Of a DNA stretch of 64,000 bases, positions 35,614-44,041 are shown one piece after another (the first letter of the stretch is position 1; every line of letters starts with the position of its first letter). Under the pieces are notes generated by a model. The model made no database searches. It was not told the DNA's origin and saw only the letters and a list, made by a program, of their open reading frames with translations. A program made the translations under genes and the position numbers. The stretch spans positions 682,001-746,000 of the forward strand of contig NZ_ARQF01000020.1 in the NCBI RefSeq assembly GCF_000384815.1, written 5' to 3'. This DNA is from Halodesulfovibrio aestuarii DSM 17919 = ATCC 29578 (GTDB taxonomy: Bacteria > Desulfobacterota > Desulfovibrionia > Desulfovibrionales > Desulfovibrionaceae).

Positions 35614-35642
35614 TATCTATATGTACCGTCTTTCGAAGTCAA
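35614..35642 (-). promoter_or_regulatory. Promoter of the first tRNA array
   Basis: TTGACT (35637-35642), 17-base spacer, TAGATA (35614-35619), 11 bases upstream of tRNA-Val. Confidence 0.75.
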
Positions 35643-35761
35643 CAGAAAATCGAATTTCAATACATTTTTTCTCAGAACTACAGTAGGTACTAGAAACAGC
35701 TTAGCCTGAACATTATAAGGTGGCGCAGTTCAATGTACCACCCCGGCGCTCGAAAAATATG

Positions 35762-35793
35762 AGAAAACGGCAGCAACATACAATCACTGCCGT
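35762..35793 (-). terminator. Possible terminator of ridA
   Basis: Stem ACGGCAG/CTGCCGT with a 13-base loop, followed on the minus strand by TTTTCTC, about 60 bases after the ridA stop. Confidence 0.5.
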
Positions 35794-35854
35794 CTATGCT
35801 TTCACATATATCTATTCTAAAGAACTCACTGTTAAACAAATCAAGCCTGAAAGC

Positions 35855-36229
35855 TTACTTCTCAGCGATCACTTCAATCTCAAACATAGACCCCATTGGA
35901 AGACGGGATACTTCCATCCCACTGCGTGCAGGGAACGGCTCATTAAAGAACTCTGTGTATACTTTTGCAAGGTCTGCAAAATACTCTAATTTAGTTGCAT
36001 AAACAGAAACTTTAACAACTTTATCCAATGAAGTGCCTGCGGCCTCCAGAACATGTTTAACATTAGTAAGCGCCTGACGCGCCTGAGCTTCTGCACCTTC
36101 AGCCAATTGGCCTGTTGCAGGATCAATTGCAAGCTGTCCTGCTGTAAAAATAAGACCTGCGGCCTTCACTGCGTGAGAGTACGGACCAGCCGCTGCAGGT
36201 GCTTTTTCACTCATAATTACGGTTGCCAT
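35855..36229 (-). CDS. ridA: RidA family reactive intermediate/imine deaminase
   Basis: A 124-residue YjgF/YER057c/UK114 protein that hydrolyses reactive enamines/imines released by PLP enzymes such as threonine dehydratase. Motifs: APAAAGPYSHAVKA, FTAGQLAIDPATGQL, and the C-terminal ARSGMEVSRLPMGSMFEIEVIA, where the arginine normally binds the substrate carboxylate. The start at 36229 has GGAG upstream; a longer hydrophobic extension from 36277 is not credible. It sits alone between two tRNA arrays. Confidence 0.93.
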   Translation of the reverse strand: MATVIMSEKAPAAAGPYSHAVKAAGLIFTAGQLAIDPATGQLAEGAEAQARQALTNVKHVLEAAGTSLDKVVKVSVYATKLEYFADLAKVYTEFFNEPFPARSGMEVSRLPMGSMFEIEVIAEK

Positions 36230-36502
36230 TGTGTCTTTCTCCAAAAATAAAAATATAATGAAAAATACAACAGACAATTCTTATACGAAACGCGCAAAGT
36301 TGTTTTGCCTGACAGTATTCCTATGACAAAGTGTTCAGCATTACTCTATTCTATAACATAATATGGAAGAAACATTACTTCAACGGATTTTCCTTGAAAA
36401 CAACACGTAACCCGCTAGTTATCAGAAGTAGAAACAACACAAAGGTTGACCCAACTTGCGATCCGTCTTGTTTTCAGGGATTGTTACAATGAGAAATTGA
36501 AC

Positions 36503-36532
36503 AAAAAAAAAGGACTGGAAAAAATCCAGTCC
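36503..36532 (-). terminator. Terminator of the second tRNA array
   Basis: Stem GGACTGGA/TCCAGTCC followed on the minus strand by T9, 6 bases after the last tRNA. The stretch 36230-36502 carries presumed ridA promoter sequence and no gene I can support. Confidence 0.9.
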
Positions 36533-36538
36533 AAAAAA

Positions 36539-36614
36539 TGGTGGGCGGTACAAGGCTCGAACTTGTGACCCTCGGCTTGTAAGGCCGATGCTCTCCCAAC
36601 TGAGCTAACCGCCC
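36539..36614 (-). tRNA. tRNA-Val(TAC), copy 2
   Basis: Appears identical to the other three tRNA-Val copies, including encoded CCA. Third and last gene of the second array. Confidence 0.96.
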
Positions 36615-36661
36615 GAAATTTTCAGATATAAAGCAAGACTAAAGTCCGCTTCACAAAAAAG

Positions 36662-36740
<79 letters not shown>

Positions 36741-36752
36741 ATTGGCATTGAA

Positions 36753-36828
36753 TGGTGGGCGGTACAAGGCTCGAACTTGTGACCCTCGGCTTGTAAGGCC
36801 GATGCTCTCCCAACTGAGCTAACCGCCC
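36753..36828 (-). tRNA. tRNA-Val(TAC), copy 3
   Basis: Appears identical to the other tRNA-Val copies. First gene of the second array (Val-Asp-Val). Confidence 0.96.
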
Positions 36829-36843
36829 GTTCAACGAGGACAC

Positions 36844-36872
36844 TTTTTAGGGAAAACCCGCTCTGGTGTCAA
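36844..36872 (-). promoter_or_regulatory. Promoter of the second tRNA array
   Basis: Consensus TTGACA (36867-36872), 17-base spacer, TAAAAA (36844-36849), 16 bases upstream of the first tRNA-Val. Confidence 0.8.
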
Positions 36873-37004
36873 CCAAAAAGCTTCAAAAAAGTTTTTTTCT
36901 ATCTTCCTATCTTATACAAGCCCCAAAGATGCAGGTCTCCCTGCAAGTTGATCAGGAGTGTAGCCGAGTTTTAACCAAATCAATTTAACGAGTATCAGTT
37001 CCCA

Positions 37005-37634
37005 CTAAAAATCAGGCTCAGAATGAAACTTCATCACTTCTTTTGTCTTGGGATGGACAAAACGCAAATACGCAGCATGCAATTTCATCTGCCCCGGAAG
37101 CGAGCCATTTCCGTACAATCGGTCTCCCACAATAGGAAAGCCCAACCCATAACGCGCATGCAGCCGTAATTGATGGGTCCTGCCTGTATGCAAAATAAAC
37201 TCGACTCGTGTATTCGCACCTTCCACACCAAGGTTACGCCACTCTGTTAATGCTGGTTTGCCATTTTCTGGATCTATAACACTATACGGTCGGTTATTTA
37301 AATCCATCCGTAGAGGCAAAGAGATAGTGCCACCTTCCTCAATAATTCGCCCTTCTATAAGAGCAATGTACCGTTTACTCACTTCTCTGCTTTGAAATTG
37401 TTCGGACAACTCACGCTTTGCACGCTTTGTTAACGCCAGCACAAGCAACCCCGAGGTGTCCATATCCAGTCGATGTACAGTAGGAATCTTGGTGCACTCC
37501 GGATACCGCTCTCGAATGCGAGTTTCCACGGAGTCTTGATTGTCTTCCCCTTTTCCCGGAACAGAAAGTAACCCACTGGGTTTATTCACTACCACAAGCT
37601 TAGTGTCTTCGTAGAGAAAGGTAAGGGAAAACAT
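37005..37634 (-). CDS. RluA-family pseudouridine synthase (second paralogue)
   Basis: A 209-residue catalytic domain with HRLDMDTSGLL (catalytic Asp), NKPSGLLSVPGKG and GRTHQLRLH. It lacks an S4 domain and the N-terminal module seen at 30583. Its length is close to E. coli RluA (23S U746 and tRNA U32), but the target cannot be decided. It is clearly related to the synthase at 29908 (both read GLLSVPGKG). GGAG precedes the ATG. It lies between the second tRNA array and map. Confidence 0.9.
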   Translation of the reverse strand: MFSLTFLYEDTKLVVVNKPSGLLSVPGKGEDNQDSVETRIRERYPECTKIPTVHRLDMDTSGLLVLALTKRAKRELSEQFQSREVSKRYIALIEGRIIEEGGTISLPLRMDLNNRPYSVIDPENGKPALTEWRNLGVEGANTRVEFILHTGRTHQLRLHARYGLGFPIVGDRLYGNGSLPGQMKLHAAYLRFVHPKTKEVMKFHSEPDF

Positions 37635-37721
37635 AAGTGCTCCAAAAATAACTTTATAAACGCTTCTGCTGCGAAGAAAAGCAAACAGGTACGCAGGGTA
37701 TACGTATTGCGTAGTGAATTT

Positions 37722-38600
37722 TTACAACTCGAACGGTGTCAGACTCTCAAAACCGTTCTCGGTGACTACGAGAGTCTGCTCAAACTGGGCAGAAAGGGAA
37801 CCATCTCTTGTAACGGCAGTCCAGCCATCATCAAGCAAACGGACGTCCTTTTTGCCGAGGTTAACCATCGGCTCAATAGTAAAAGTCATACCCGGCACAA
37901 GAGGGACGTTGCCCCATCGAGAGCGAAAATGAGGAATTTCAGGAGATTCGTGAAAGTCTAACCCAACACCGTGCCCCATGTACTCACGGACAACAGAGCA
38001 ATTCTGTCCTTCGGCATAGGTCTGAATAGCACCAGATATGTCATTGACAATTTTGCCAGGCTTGACCTGTTCGAGTCCGAGACGCAGACACTCACGAGCC
38101 ACGTCAACGACTTTGCGAGCATCCGCAGATGGCGTCCCAACAAAGAATGTCTGGTTGCAATCAGCATAATAGCCGTTAAGGATTGAGGTGATATCTACGT
38201 TGACGATATCGCCATCCTTAAGGACATCATTTCCAGGGATTCCGTGGCAGATAACTTCGTTTGGCGAGACACAAACACTTTTTGGGAACCCATGATAGTT
38301 CAACGGGGCAGGGCGTGCGCCATTCTTAATAGTAAATTCATGCACCGCCCTGTTAATATCTTCAGTCTGTACACCGGGACGAATCAGATCCCTGACGACC
38401 TCGAAAGTTTGCATAACCAGCTTGCCGCAACGACGGATACCTTCAACCTGTTCCGGCGTCTTGAGCCGGACCTTGTAGCGATTAAGCATGGTTTCAGGCA
38501 AAGTCAGACTCTCTGCTTTTTCTGTACCCATGCAGCATTTCTTATATTTTTTTCCACTGCCACACGGGCAGGAGTCGTTACGTCCTATTTTAGTATTCAT
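37722..38600 (-). CDS. map: Type I methionine aminopeptidase with N-terminal SEC-C motif
   Basis: Removes the initiator methionine from nascent proteins. The 292-residue protein starts with a SEC-C zinc motif ([16 protein letters not shown]) that in other proteins contacts SecB or ribosomes, followed by the pita-bread catalytic domain with metal ligands in [36 protein letters not shown] and the glutamate in SAQFEQTL. The ATG at 38600 has AGGAG nine bases upstream; the frame is open to 38678. It is 87 bases upstream of the RluA-like gene on the same strand. Confidence 0.95.
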   Translation of the reverse strand: MNTKIGRNDSCPCGSGKKYKKCCMGTEKAESLTLPETMLNRYKVRLKTPEQVEGIRRCGKLVMQTFEVVRDLIRPGVQTEDINRAVHEFTIKNGARPAPLNYHGFPKSVCVSPNEVICHGIPGNDVLKDGDIVNVDITSILNGYYADCNQTFFVGTPSADARKVVDVARECLRLGLEQVKPGKIVNDISGAIQTYAEGQNCSVVREYMGHGVGLDFHESPEIPHFRSRWGNVPLVPGMTFTIEPMVNLGKKDVRLLDDGWTAVTRDGSLSAQFEQTLVVTENGFESLTPFEL

Positions 38601-38860
38601 CAGTGGTCTCCTGAAGATTTTGTGACAAATTGTACCTGAGAAATGATGGTTACAAAAAAAGCGACAATTGAAAAGCACTGGCAGAAATTAAGGAAACAGG
38701 CTCAAGATGCACACAACACATTGAAAGCTATGTAGTGGCAGGTGATAAACCATTAAGAATGGTACAACGCCCGAAGAAGTGAGCAATGCAGGGAGCGGCT
38801 AAACAGGACGGCAAGTCAAACGGCTCATGCCGGATTAATCAATAACAATAACGAACGACA

Positions 38861-38892
38861 AAAAAAGGGTTACACATTTGTGTAACCCTTTT
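38861..38892 (-). terminator. Terminator of the third tRNA array
   Basis: Stem AAAAGGGTTACACA/TGTGTAACCCTTTT with T-run on the minus strand, 8 bases after tRNA-Asp. Bases 38679-38860 hold no gene I can support. Confidence 0.9.
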
Positions 38893-38900
38893 GACTCCAA

Positions 38901-38979
<79 letters not shown>

Positions 38980-38984
38980 ATAAA

Positions 38985-39060
38985 TGGTGGGCGGTACAAG
39001 GCTCGAACTTGTGACCCTCGGCTTGTAAGGCCGATGCTCTCCCAACTGAGCTAACCGCCC
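38985..39060 (-). tRNA. tRNA-Val(TAC), copy 4
   Basis: Same sequence as the other tRNA-Val copies. First gene of the third array. Confidence 0.96.
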
Positions 39061-39075
39061 ATATTCAGAAAACAC

Positions 39076-39104
39076 TTACTAGTGAATCCGGCTCAACGAG
39101 TCAA
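39076..39104 (-). promoter_or_regulatory. Promoter of the third tRNA array
   Basis: TTGACT (39099-39104), 17-base spacer, TAGTAA (39076-39081), 16 bases upstream of tRNA-Val. Confidence 0.75.
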
Positions 39105-39450
39105 CTTTTTTCAATACAATTGTATTTGCTAAAAGCTGTTCCCCTCAAGCGAAAGAGCTTTTACGTAATTTCAAAATTGCCTGCAAGTCTTTTTTTCATT
39201 TTCTCCTTTCTTTATGCATCACTCCCCAGAATCCCTGCGAATTCTCTAGCTTTACGCCAAATCTAACGGTTCTTCATTGTACGTTCACGCAACAGCACAA
39301 ATCTAGTCCTGTTTAATTTTTTTTACCTACAGAAAGCCCCGCAACTTCAGGCTTAAGGCATTAGAGACCTATTATAATTACTTAATATAATGAGAAAAAA
39401 CTTGTGCACACTTCTTCTTTTACGCTACAACAGCTTCAGACCTGTGTTGG

Positions 39451-39491
39451 GATTATTGACCACAATCTCAAAAGATTATTGACCACAATCT
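39451..39491 (+). repeat. Direct repeat upstream of the porin gene
   Basis: GATTATTGACCACAATCT occurs at 39451-39468 and again at 39474-39491, a 23-base period (about two helical turns). Each copy holds the small dyad ATTG-N4-CAAT. It lies 35-75 bases before the porin start and may be a pair of regulator sites or a leader structure. The rest of 39105-39450 holds no gene I can support. Confidence 0.6.
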
Positions 39492-39525
39492 TTTAGCAGT
39501 CTTAAAGAAAGAAGGATTTTTACAC

Positions 39526-40890
39526 ATGAAACGCATTATTATCCTGATGCTTGCTTGTGCTATGGTATTTAGCGCCGTAGCTTCAAGTTCAGCTACCGAA
39601 TTTAAAGTTTCCGGTACACTCGACATGGCCTTCGAGTTTTTGGACAATCCTGATCCAATAAGTGCTGACAATGGTGACTACTTCCAAGCTCTCCAGCGTC
39701 TGCGTACCAAAATTGACATCATTGCTAACGAATCTCTGAAAGGTGTTTACTACCTTGAAGTCGGCAGCATTTACTGGGGCCAAGGCGGCGGAAGCAGCGC
39801 TGGACCACTCACTGGACGTACAGGCCCGGGCAGCGGCGGCGCACTTGGTACCGACGGCGTTAACGTTGAAACTAAACGCATGTACATCGACTACCAGATG
39901 CCTAACACTGCTCTTTCTATCCGCATGGGTCTCCAAGGCCTCGCACTTCCATCTCTTGCTAACAACAACCCTGTTCTCGACGATGACGTAGCAGCTGTAG
40001 TTGCTAACTACGCTTTCACAGATCAGTATAACGTTGTAGCAGCTTGGGCTCGTGCTGCTGATACTAGAAACTTAGGTAACACAAGCAACGACAAATACGA
40101 TGTATTTGCTCTTATCGCAGGTTTAAACTTCGAACCTGTAACTATCGTTCCTTACGCTGCCTATGCAACTATAGGCCGCAATGCTGACATCCATTCCACA
40201 GACGGAACTAACCTTCTTGGCACAAAAGATCGCGACGTTTGGTATGTTGGTCTTTCCGCTAAGTCTAACTACTGGGAAAATCTGAACCTTGCTATGGACT
40301 TCATGTGGGGCAGATCTGACGACGCCGGTATTTCCGCTGCTAACGCAGCTGCAAACCCAGAAGTAGCTTCTATCAGAGAACAGAGCGGTTTCTATGTACT
40401 CCTCCATGGTGATTACAAAATGGAATCCTTCACTCCTACTCTTGACCTCTGGTACTCTTCCGGTGATGAAGACGGCCTGAACAGTGACGGCAACTTACTG
40501 CCTGAAATCTCTGCTGGCGGCCTCGCTCTTACCAACCTTGGTACTGACGGCGGCTTCTACGACACCACAGATAACGCATTCACAACTTCCGGTATCGGCA
40601 CCATGGGTGTTGTTCTCGGCATCACTGAAGTTTCCTTTATTGAAAACGTAACTCATGACTTTAAAGTTGCATGGATGCAGGGCACCTCTGATTACTCCAG
40701 CACTGGTGCAGTTGATCAGTTCCCAACTGACGAAGACCGTGCTTGGGAATTCAACATCGATACTAACTGGCAGATGTACGAAAACCTCGCAGCTATCTTA
40801 GAACTTGGTTACTTAAACCCAGACTATGAGTCTGTTTCAGACGAAGAAGCTGTTTGGAAAGCCGCTCTCGGCTTCCAGTACTCTTACTAG
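39526..40890 (+). CDS. Outer membrane porin, Desulfovibrio homotrimeric type
   Basis: A 454-residue beta-barrel. A signal peptide (MKRIIILMLACAMVFSAVA) is cleaved probably after SSA at residue 23. The mature chain alternates short amphipathic strands with loops rich in Gly/Asp/Asn and ends in an aromatic residue (GFQYSY), the outer-membrane insertion signal. This family provides the major general porin of Desulfovibrio. A Gly/Ser-rich loop (GQGGGSSAGPL region, about 86-110) may line the mouth of the pore. Codon use looks biased towards highly expressed genes. The upstream direct repeat may regulate it. Confidence 0.9.
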   Translation: MKRIIILMLACAMVFSAVASSSATEFKVSGTLDMAFEFLDNPDPISADNGDYFQALQRLRTKIDIIANESLKGVYYLEVGSIYWGQGGGSSAGPLTGRTGPGSGGALGTDGVNVETKRMYIDYQMPNTALSIRMGLQGLALPSLANNNPVLDDDVAAVVANYAFTDQYNVVAAWARAADTRNLGNTSNDKYDVFALIAGLNFEPVTIVPYAAYATIGRNADIHSTDGTNLLGTKDRDVWYVGLSAKSNYWENLNLAMDFMWGRSDDAGISAANAAANPEVASIREQSGFYVLLHGDYKMESFTPTLDLWYSSGDEDGLNSDGNLLPEISAGGLALTNLGTDGGFYDTTDNAFTTSGIGTMGVVLGITEVSFIENVTHDFKVAWMQGTSDYSSTGAVDQFPTDEDRAWEFNIDTNWQMYENLAAILELGYLNPDYESVSDEEAVWKAALGFQYSY

Positions 40891-40938
40891 TTAATAGCTA
40901 GTGGTCAGCGCATAGCCACGCGCAAACAACACAGTTCG

Positions 40939-40968
40939 AGCCGGAGGATTTTAATCCTCCGGCTTTTT
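40939..40968 (+). terminator. Terminator of the porin gene
   Basis: Twelve-base stem AGCCGGAGGATT/AATCCTCCGGCT followed by T's. Confidence 0.92.
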
Positions 40969-41075
40969 AATGTAAAAAAAATCAGCACATCACTTTTTGT
41001 AATATGCTGATATATCATCTCATAATGTTCACGCCAGTGTTCTGCGGCATATATGCAATCACACTTCAGTAAACA

Positions 41076-42095
41076 TCAATCCATTTGAAAAACAGGCAGG
41101 TTCCAGCCTAATGCATTCTCAGGAGTCAACCCTTGCGACTTCCAAAAGGCTTTATGAGCCCCTTTGTAGCCCCAAAGTTCTCCTTGGTAGCGTTTGGGAA
41201 AAAACAATCTTGAAAAAGGCTTATTTAACATTTGCATCTTTTCAACAATCAAACATCTCAGAGCTTCGCTACGAACCATATTTCCCATTGCGGGATGGAA
41301 CGGCCCTGCAACAAGGCTATCGGTTAATCCATCCTCCTGAGCCACTCCTATTCGAATGACACGAATACCATGCCGCCAGAGATCAAGCAGGCCCACACCA
41401 AGAGCTCCCACAGTCTCGTCTAAAGCCCATGGTGCATACTCTCCTCGAGCGAACCAGCGAGCCAAAACGGTATCCTCAAAAACCAGACACGGATAGAGAC
41501 GAACAACTGCCGGAGCGATGGAACACGTTTTTCGAATATCATCTTGAAATATCTTGCTATCCATTCCGGGAAGTCCCGGAAGCAATTGAACGCCCAGATC
41601 AAGTGAACACTTTATAACAGTATTGCAAGCACTTACAATCACATCTTCAGTATATCCACGCTTGCTATTAGCTAACACTGTGTTATTATAGCTTTGAACG
41701 CCCAGTTCGACAGTCCTCAGCCCTAGATCCTTCAGGAGCAATAGTTGCTCCCGGTCTACCGCATCTGGACGGGTAGAGCAGCGCACGCCTGAAACTTTTC
41801 CAGACTCTTTGAAATGTGCGGCAAGCGAAACAAGCCGCTTCTGCCATTCGAAGGGGAGTGCGGTAAACGTTCCACCATAAAATGCGACCTCAAATGCGGC
41901 ATCATCTTCTGCATTCTCGAGAATTTGTTGCAAAAAATTGTAAATATTTTTCAATTGCGCTTCAGCTGTCCCAGTTTGAATCGTCTGAGAACAATATACA
42001 CATCGGGTTCTGCATCCGGCAAAAGGCATAAAAATTGGCAGGATTCTAGTCTTGCTTCTCGCAGGTTCTGGGTGAGAGAAAATCATTTCTGACAT
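41076..42095 (-). CDS. Radical SAM protein, Elp3/YhcC-like
   Basis: A 339-residue protein with the radical SAM cluster motif CRTRCVYC (CxxxCxxC) at about residues 28-35 and barrel motifs YGGTFTAL, VELGVQSYNN and LLPGLPGM that match the Elp3-type radical SAM group (oxygen-independent coproporphyrinogen and tRNA-modifying relatives). There is no acetyltransferase domain, so it is not Elp3 itself. Substrate unknown. AAAGGCGG precedes the ATG. It appears monocistronic and converges on the porin gene. Confidence 0.88.
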   Translation of the reverse strand: MSEMIFSHPEPARSKTRILPIFMPFAGCRTRCVYCSQTIQTGTAEAQLKNIYNFLQQILENAEDDAAFEVAFYGGTFTALPFEWQKRLVSLAAHFKESGKVSGVRCSTRPDAVDREQLLLLKDLGLRTVELGVQSYNNTVLANSKRGYTEDVIVSACNTVIKCSLDLGVQLLPGLPGMDSKIFQDDIRKTCSIAPAVVRLYPCLVFEDTVLARWFARGEYAPWALDETVGALGVGLLDLWRHGIRVIRIGVAQEDGLTDSLVAGPFHPAMGNMVRSEALRCLIVEKMQMLNKPFSRLFFPKRYQGELWGYKGAHKAFWKSQGLTPENALGWNLPVFQMD

Positions 42096-42365
42096 AACCG
42101 CCTTTATGTATTAATCTTTTTTTTACATTTTCCGTGTAAAAAATATATACCACCTCAAAACGAGCAAAAGACCCGTAGATTCAGGCACAGCGGCCCTTTA
42201 AACAAGTGCCGAACAACACATCAACAGTGTAAACACATAAAATTACGTAAAAAAACTTGATTGCTCGTACACATTGAGTATATACACAGCGCGACACGTG
42301 ACTGGAAAAGATAAAATCATCCAGCCTATTACCTGAACAATGTAACAAAAAATCATTACAGCCCT

Positions 42366-42782
42366 ATGAGTACTCACGATTGTATTTTTTGCAAGATCGT
42401 TAATGGCGAAATTCCGTGTGTAGAAATCTACTCAGACGACAAAGTACTGGCTTTTCTAGACATTGGTCCGGTAAATAGAGGCCACACGCTTATTATTCCT
42501 AAACAGCACTATGCGAATATCTTTGATATTCCTGCTGAAATTGCCCCTGCCATCATCAGCACACAACAGACTGTTGGCAAAGCTATACTTGCCACTACAG
42601 GGGCAACAGGGTTGAATATATTCATGAACAACCATCCAGATGCCGGTCAGCTTGTTTTCCATGCTCACTGGCACCTGATTCCCCGCTTCAGTGATGATGG
42701 GCTGAAGCATTGGCCACAGGCAGCATACGACTCTATTGAAGAGGCACAGCATTTAGCCACCAGCATTCGGCAGCACATATAA
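42366..42782 (+). CDS. HIT-family nucleotide hydrolase/transferase
   Basis: A 138-residue histidine-triad protein with the triad HAHWH near residue 99 and zinc-type cysteines CIFC at the N-terminus. HIT proteins hydrolyse aminoacyl- or other phosphoramidate nucleotides such as AMP-NH2 or Ap4A. No clear ribosome-binding site is seen. The 270 bases upstream hold nothing else. An HU/IHF gene follows 32 bases later and is probably cotranscribed. Confidence 0.92.
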   Translation: MSTHDCIFCKIVNGEIPCVEIYSDDKVLAFLDIGPVNRGHTLIIPKQHYANIFDIPAEIAPAIISTQQTVGKAILATTGATGLNIFMNNHPDAGQLVFHAHWHLIPRFSDDGLKHWPQAAYDSIEEAQHLATSIRQHI

Positions 42783-42814
42783 GAGCCGTTACCCCACGAA
42801 AATGGGAGGATAAC

Positions 42815-43105
42815 ATGGAAGGGAAAACCCTTACAAAAGCTGACATTGTAGATTCTATCTACGAAAAGACTGACAGGAACCGCGCAGAAGTTAAAAACCT
42901 CGTAGAATCCCTGTTGGATATCATGAAGAGTGCAATCAAAAAAGATCACGCACTTCTCATCAGCGGATTCGGTAAACTTGAAGCTTACGACAAAAAAGCT
43001 CGTAAGGGCCGCAACCCGCAGACAGACGAAACTATTACCCTGCCTCCGCGTAAGGTTGTAGTATTCCGCCTGTCCCGCAAATTCCGCGCTGAACTGAACG
43101 GTTAG
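42815..43105 (+). CDS. HU/IHF-family DNA-binding protein (IHF-alpha-like)
   Basis: A 96-residue DNA-bending protein with the family core ISGFGKLEAYDKKARKG and GRNPQTDETI. The Arg/Lys-rich C-terminus and length fit IHF-alpha-like members, though an HU assignment cannot be excluded. It is clearly different from the family member at 17331. GGGAGG lies before the ATG, and a terminator follows. Confidence 0.92.
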   Translation: MEGKTLTKADIVDSIYEKTDRNRAEVKNLVESLLDIMKSAIKKDHALLISGFGKLEAYDKKARKGRNPQTDETITLPPRKVVVFRLSRKFRAELNG

Positions 43106-43161
43106 TTCTCAGAACGGAATTGTCAGGCACACTCTGCATCTGCACTGTGCCTACATCTTAC

Positions 43162-43190
43162 AAAAAAACCCGCATTACGCGGGTTTTTTT
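43162..43190. terminator. Bidirectional terminator after the IHF-like gene
   Basis: AAACCCGC/GCGGGTTT stem with loop ATTAC, A-run before and T8 after. It can also serve rlpA, which stops at 43196 on the minus strand. Confidence 0.9.
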
Positions 43191-43195
43191 TGTTT

Positions 43196-43930
43196 CTACT
43201 TTCCAGCAAAAATAAAAGCACCGGAAAACTCATTACCAAGAGCATGCTTTGCACGCTCAGCGGCTGTATAGGTTAAATAAGGGCCAACGTGCACCTTCCA
43301 GATACTGGAACTTATATCCTGATACAACCGACAGGAACGTCCCTCTTGAACTATTTTTTTCCGGAGCGTCTGGGCATTAAATTTATCCCCGAAAGAACCA
43401 ACCTGAACATAATATGTTCCACCGGTTTTATTGGGAGCAGAGGCCACAGTACTATGATTAGGCCCGCCGATAGCTTCCAGCTTAACCGAAACAACGCCGG
43501 GGCCAAGCATACCAAGTTTCTGTGCCGCCGAGTGTGTTAAATCAATAATACGCCCTTCAACAAAAGGCCCTCTATCGTTAACACGAACAACAACAGAACG
43601 GTTGTTCTCTATGTTTGTTACACGTACGAGAGTACCAAAAGGCAAATTTTTATGCGCAGCAGTCATGCCGTACATATCGTAGCGCTCACCATTAGCGGTT
43701 TTTTTACCGTGAAATTTTTTACCGTACCAGGACGCTTTGCCGAACTGCACAAAATTTTCAGATGAGGCCAACGTATTGTAGCGTTTTCCCCATACAGCAT
43801 ATGAACCGGCAGATTTAGCTTTGGTAGAGGTAGTCGCTGACTGTCTGTGCGGAGAAGCTATGTGCTTCTTTCCACACCCGACAAGCGATATGAGACATGC
43901 AATACAAAGCGAAAAAATAAAGACTCGCAA
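43196..43930 (-). CDS. rlpA: RlpA-type septal lytic transglycosylase lipoprotein with SPOR domain
   Basis: A 244-residue outer-membrane lipoprotein: signal peptide with lipobox LVGC (Cys19), a double-psi beta-barrel RlpA domain (about 60-150; GKASWYGKKFHGKKTANGE, VRVNDRGPF with the catalytic Asp) and a C-terminal SPOR domain (about 168-240; YYVQVGSFGD) that binds denuded septal peptidoglycan. It starts with TTG, supported by GGAG six bases upstream. Confidence 0.92.
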   Translation of the reverse strand: MRVFIFSLCIACLISLVGCGKKHIASPHRQSATTSTKAKSAGSYAVWGKRYNTLASSENFVQFGKASWYGKKFHGKKTANGERYDMYGMTAAHKNLPFGTLVRVTNIENNRSVVVRVNDRGPFVEGRIIDLTHSAAQKLGMLGPGVVSVKLEAIGGPNHSTVASAPNKTGGTYYVQVGSFGDKFNAQTLRKKIVQEGRSCRLYQDISSSIWKVHVGPYLTYTAAERAKHALGNEFSGAFIFAGK

Positions 43931-44041
43931 AGAATACTCCTAGTACGTAATACATCATAGAAAGAATATTCATTGGCTATAATATTAAAAGAACGCATGC
44001 TGCAAGAGGCAACATGCGTCCTTTTATCGTCTTTACGTTCT

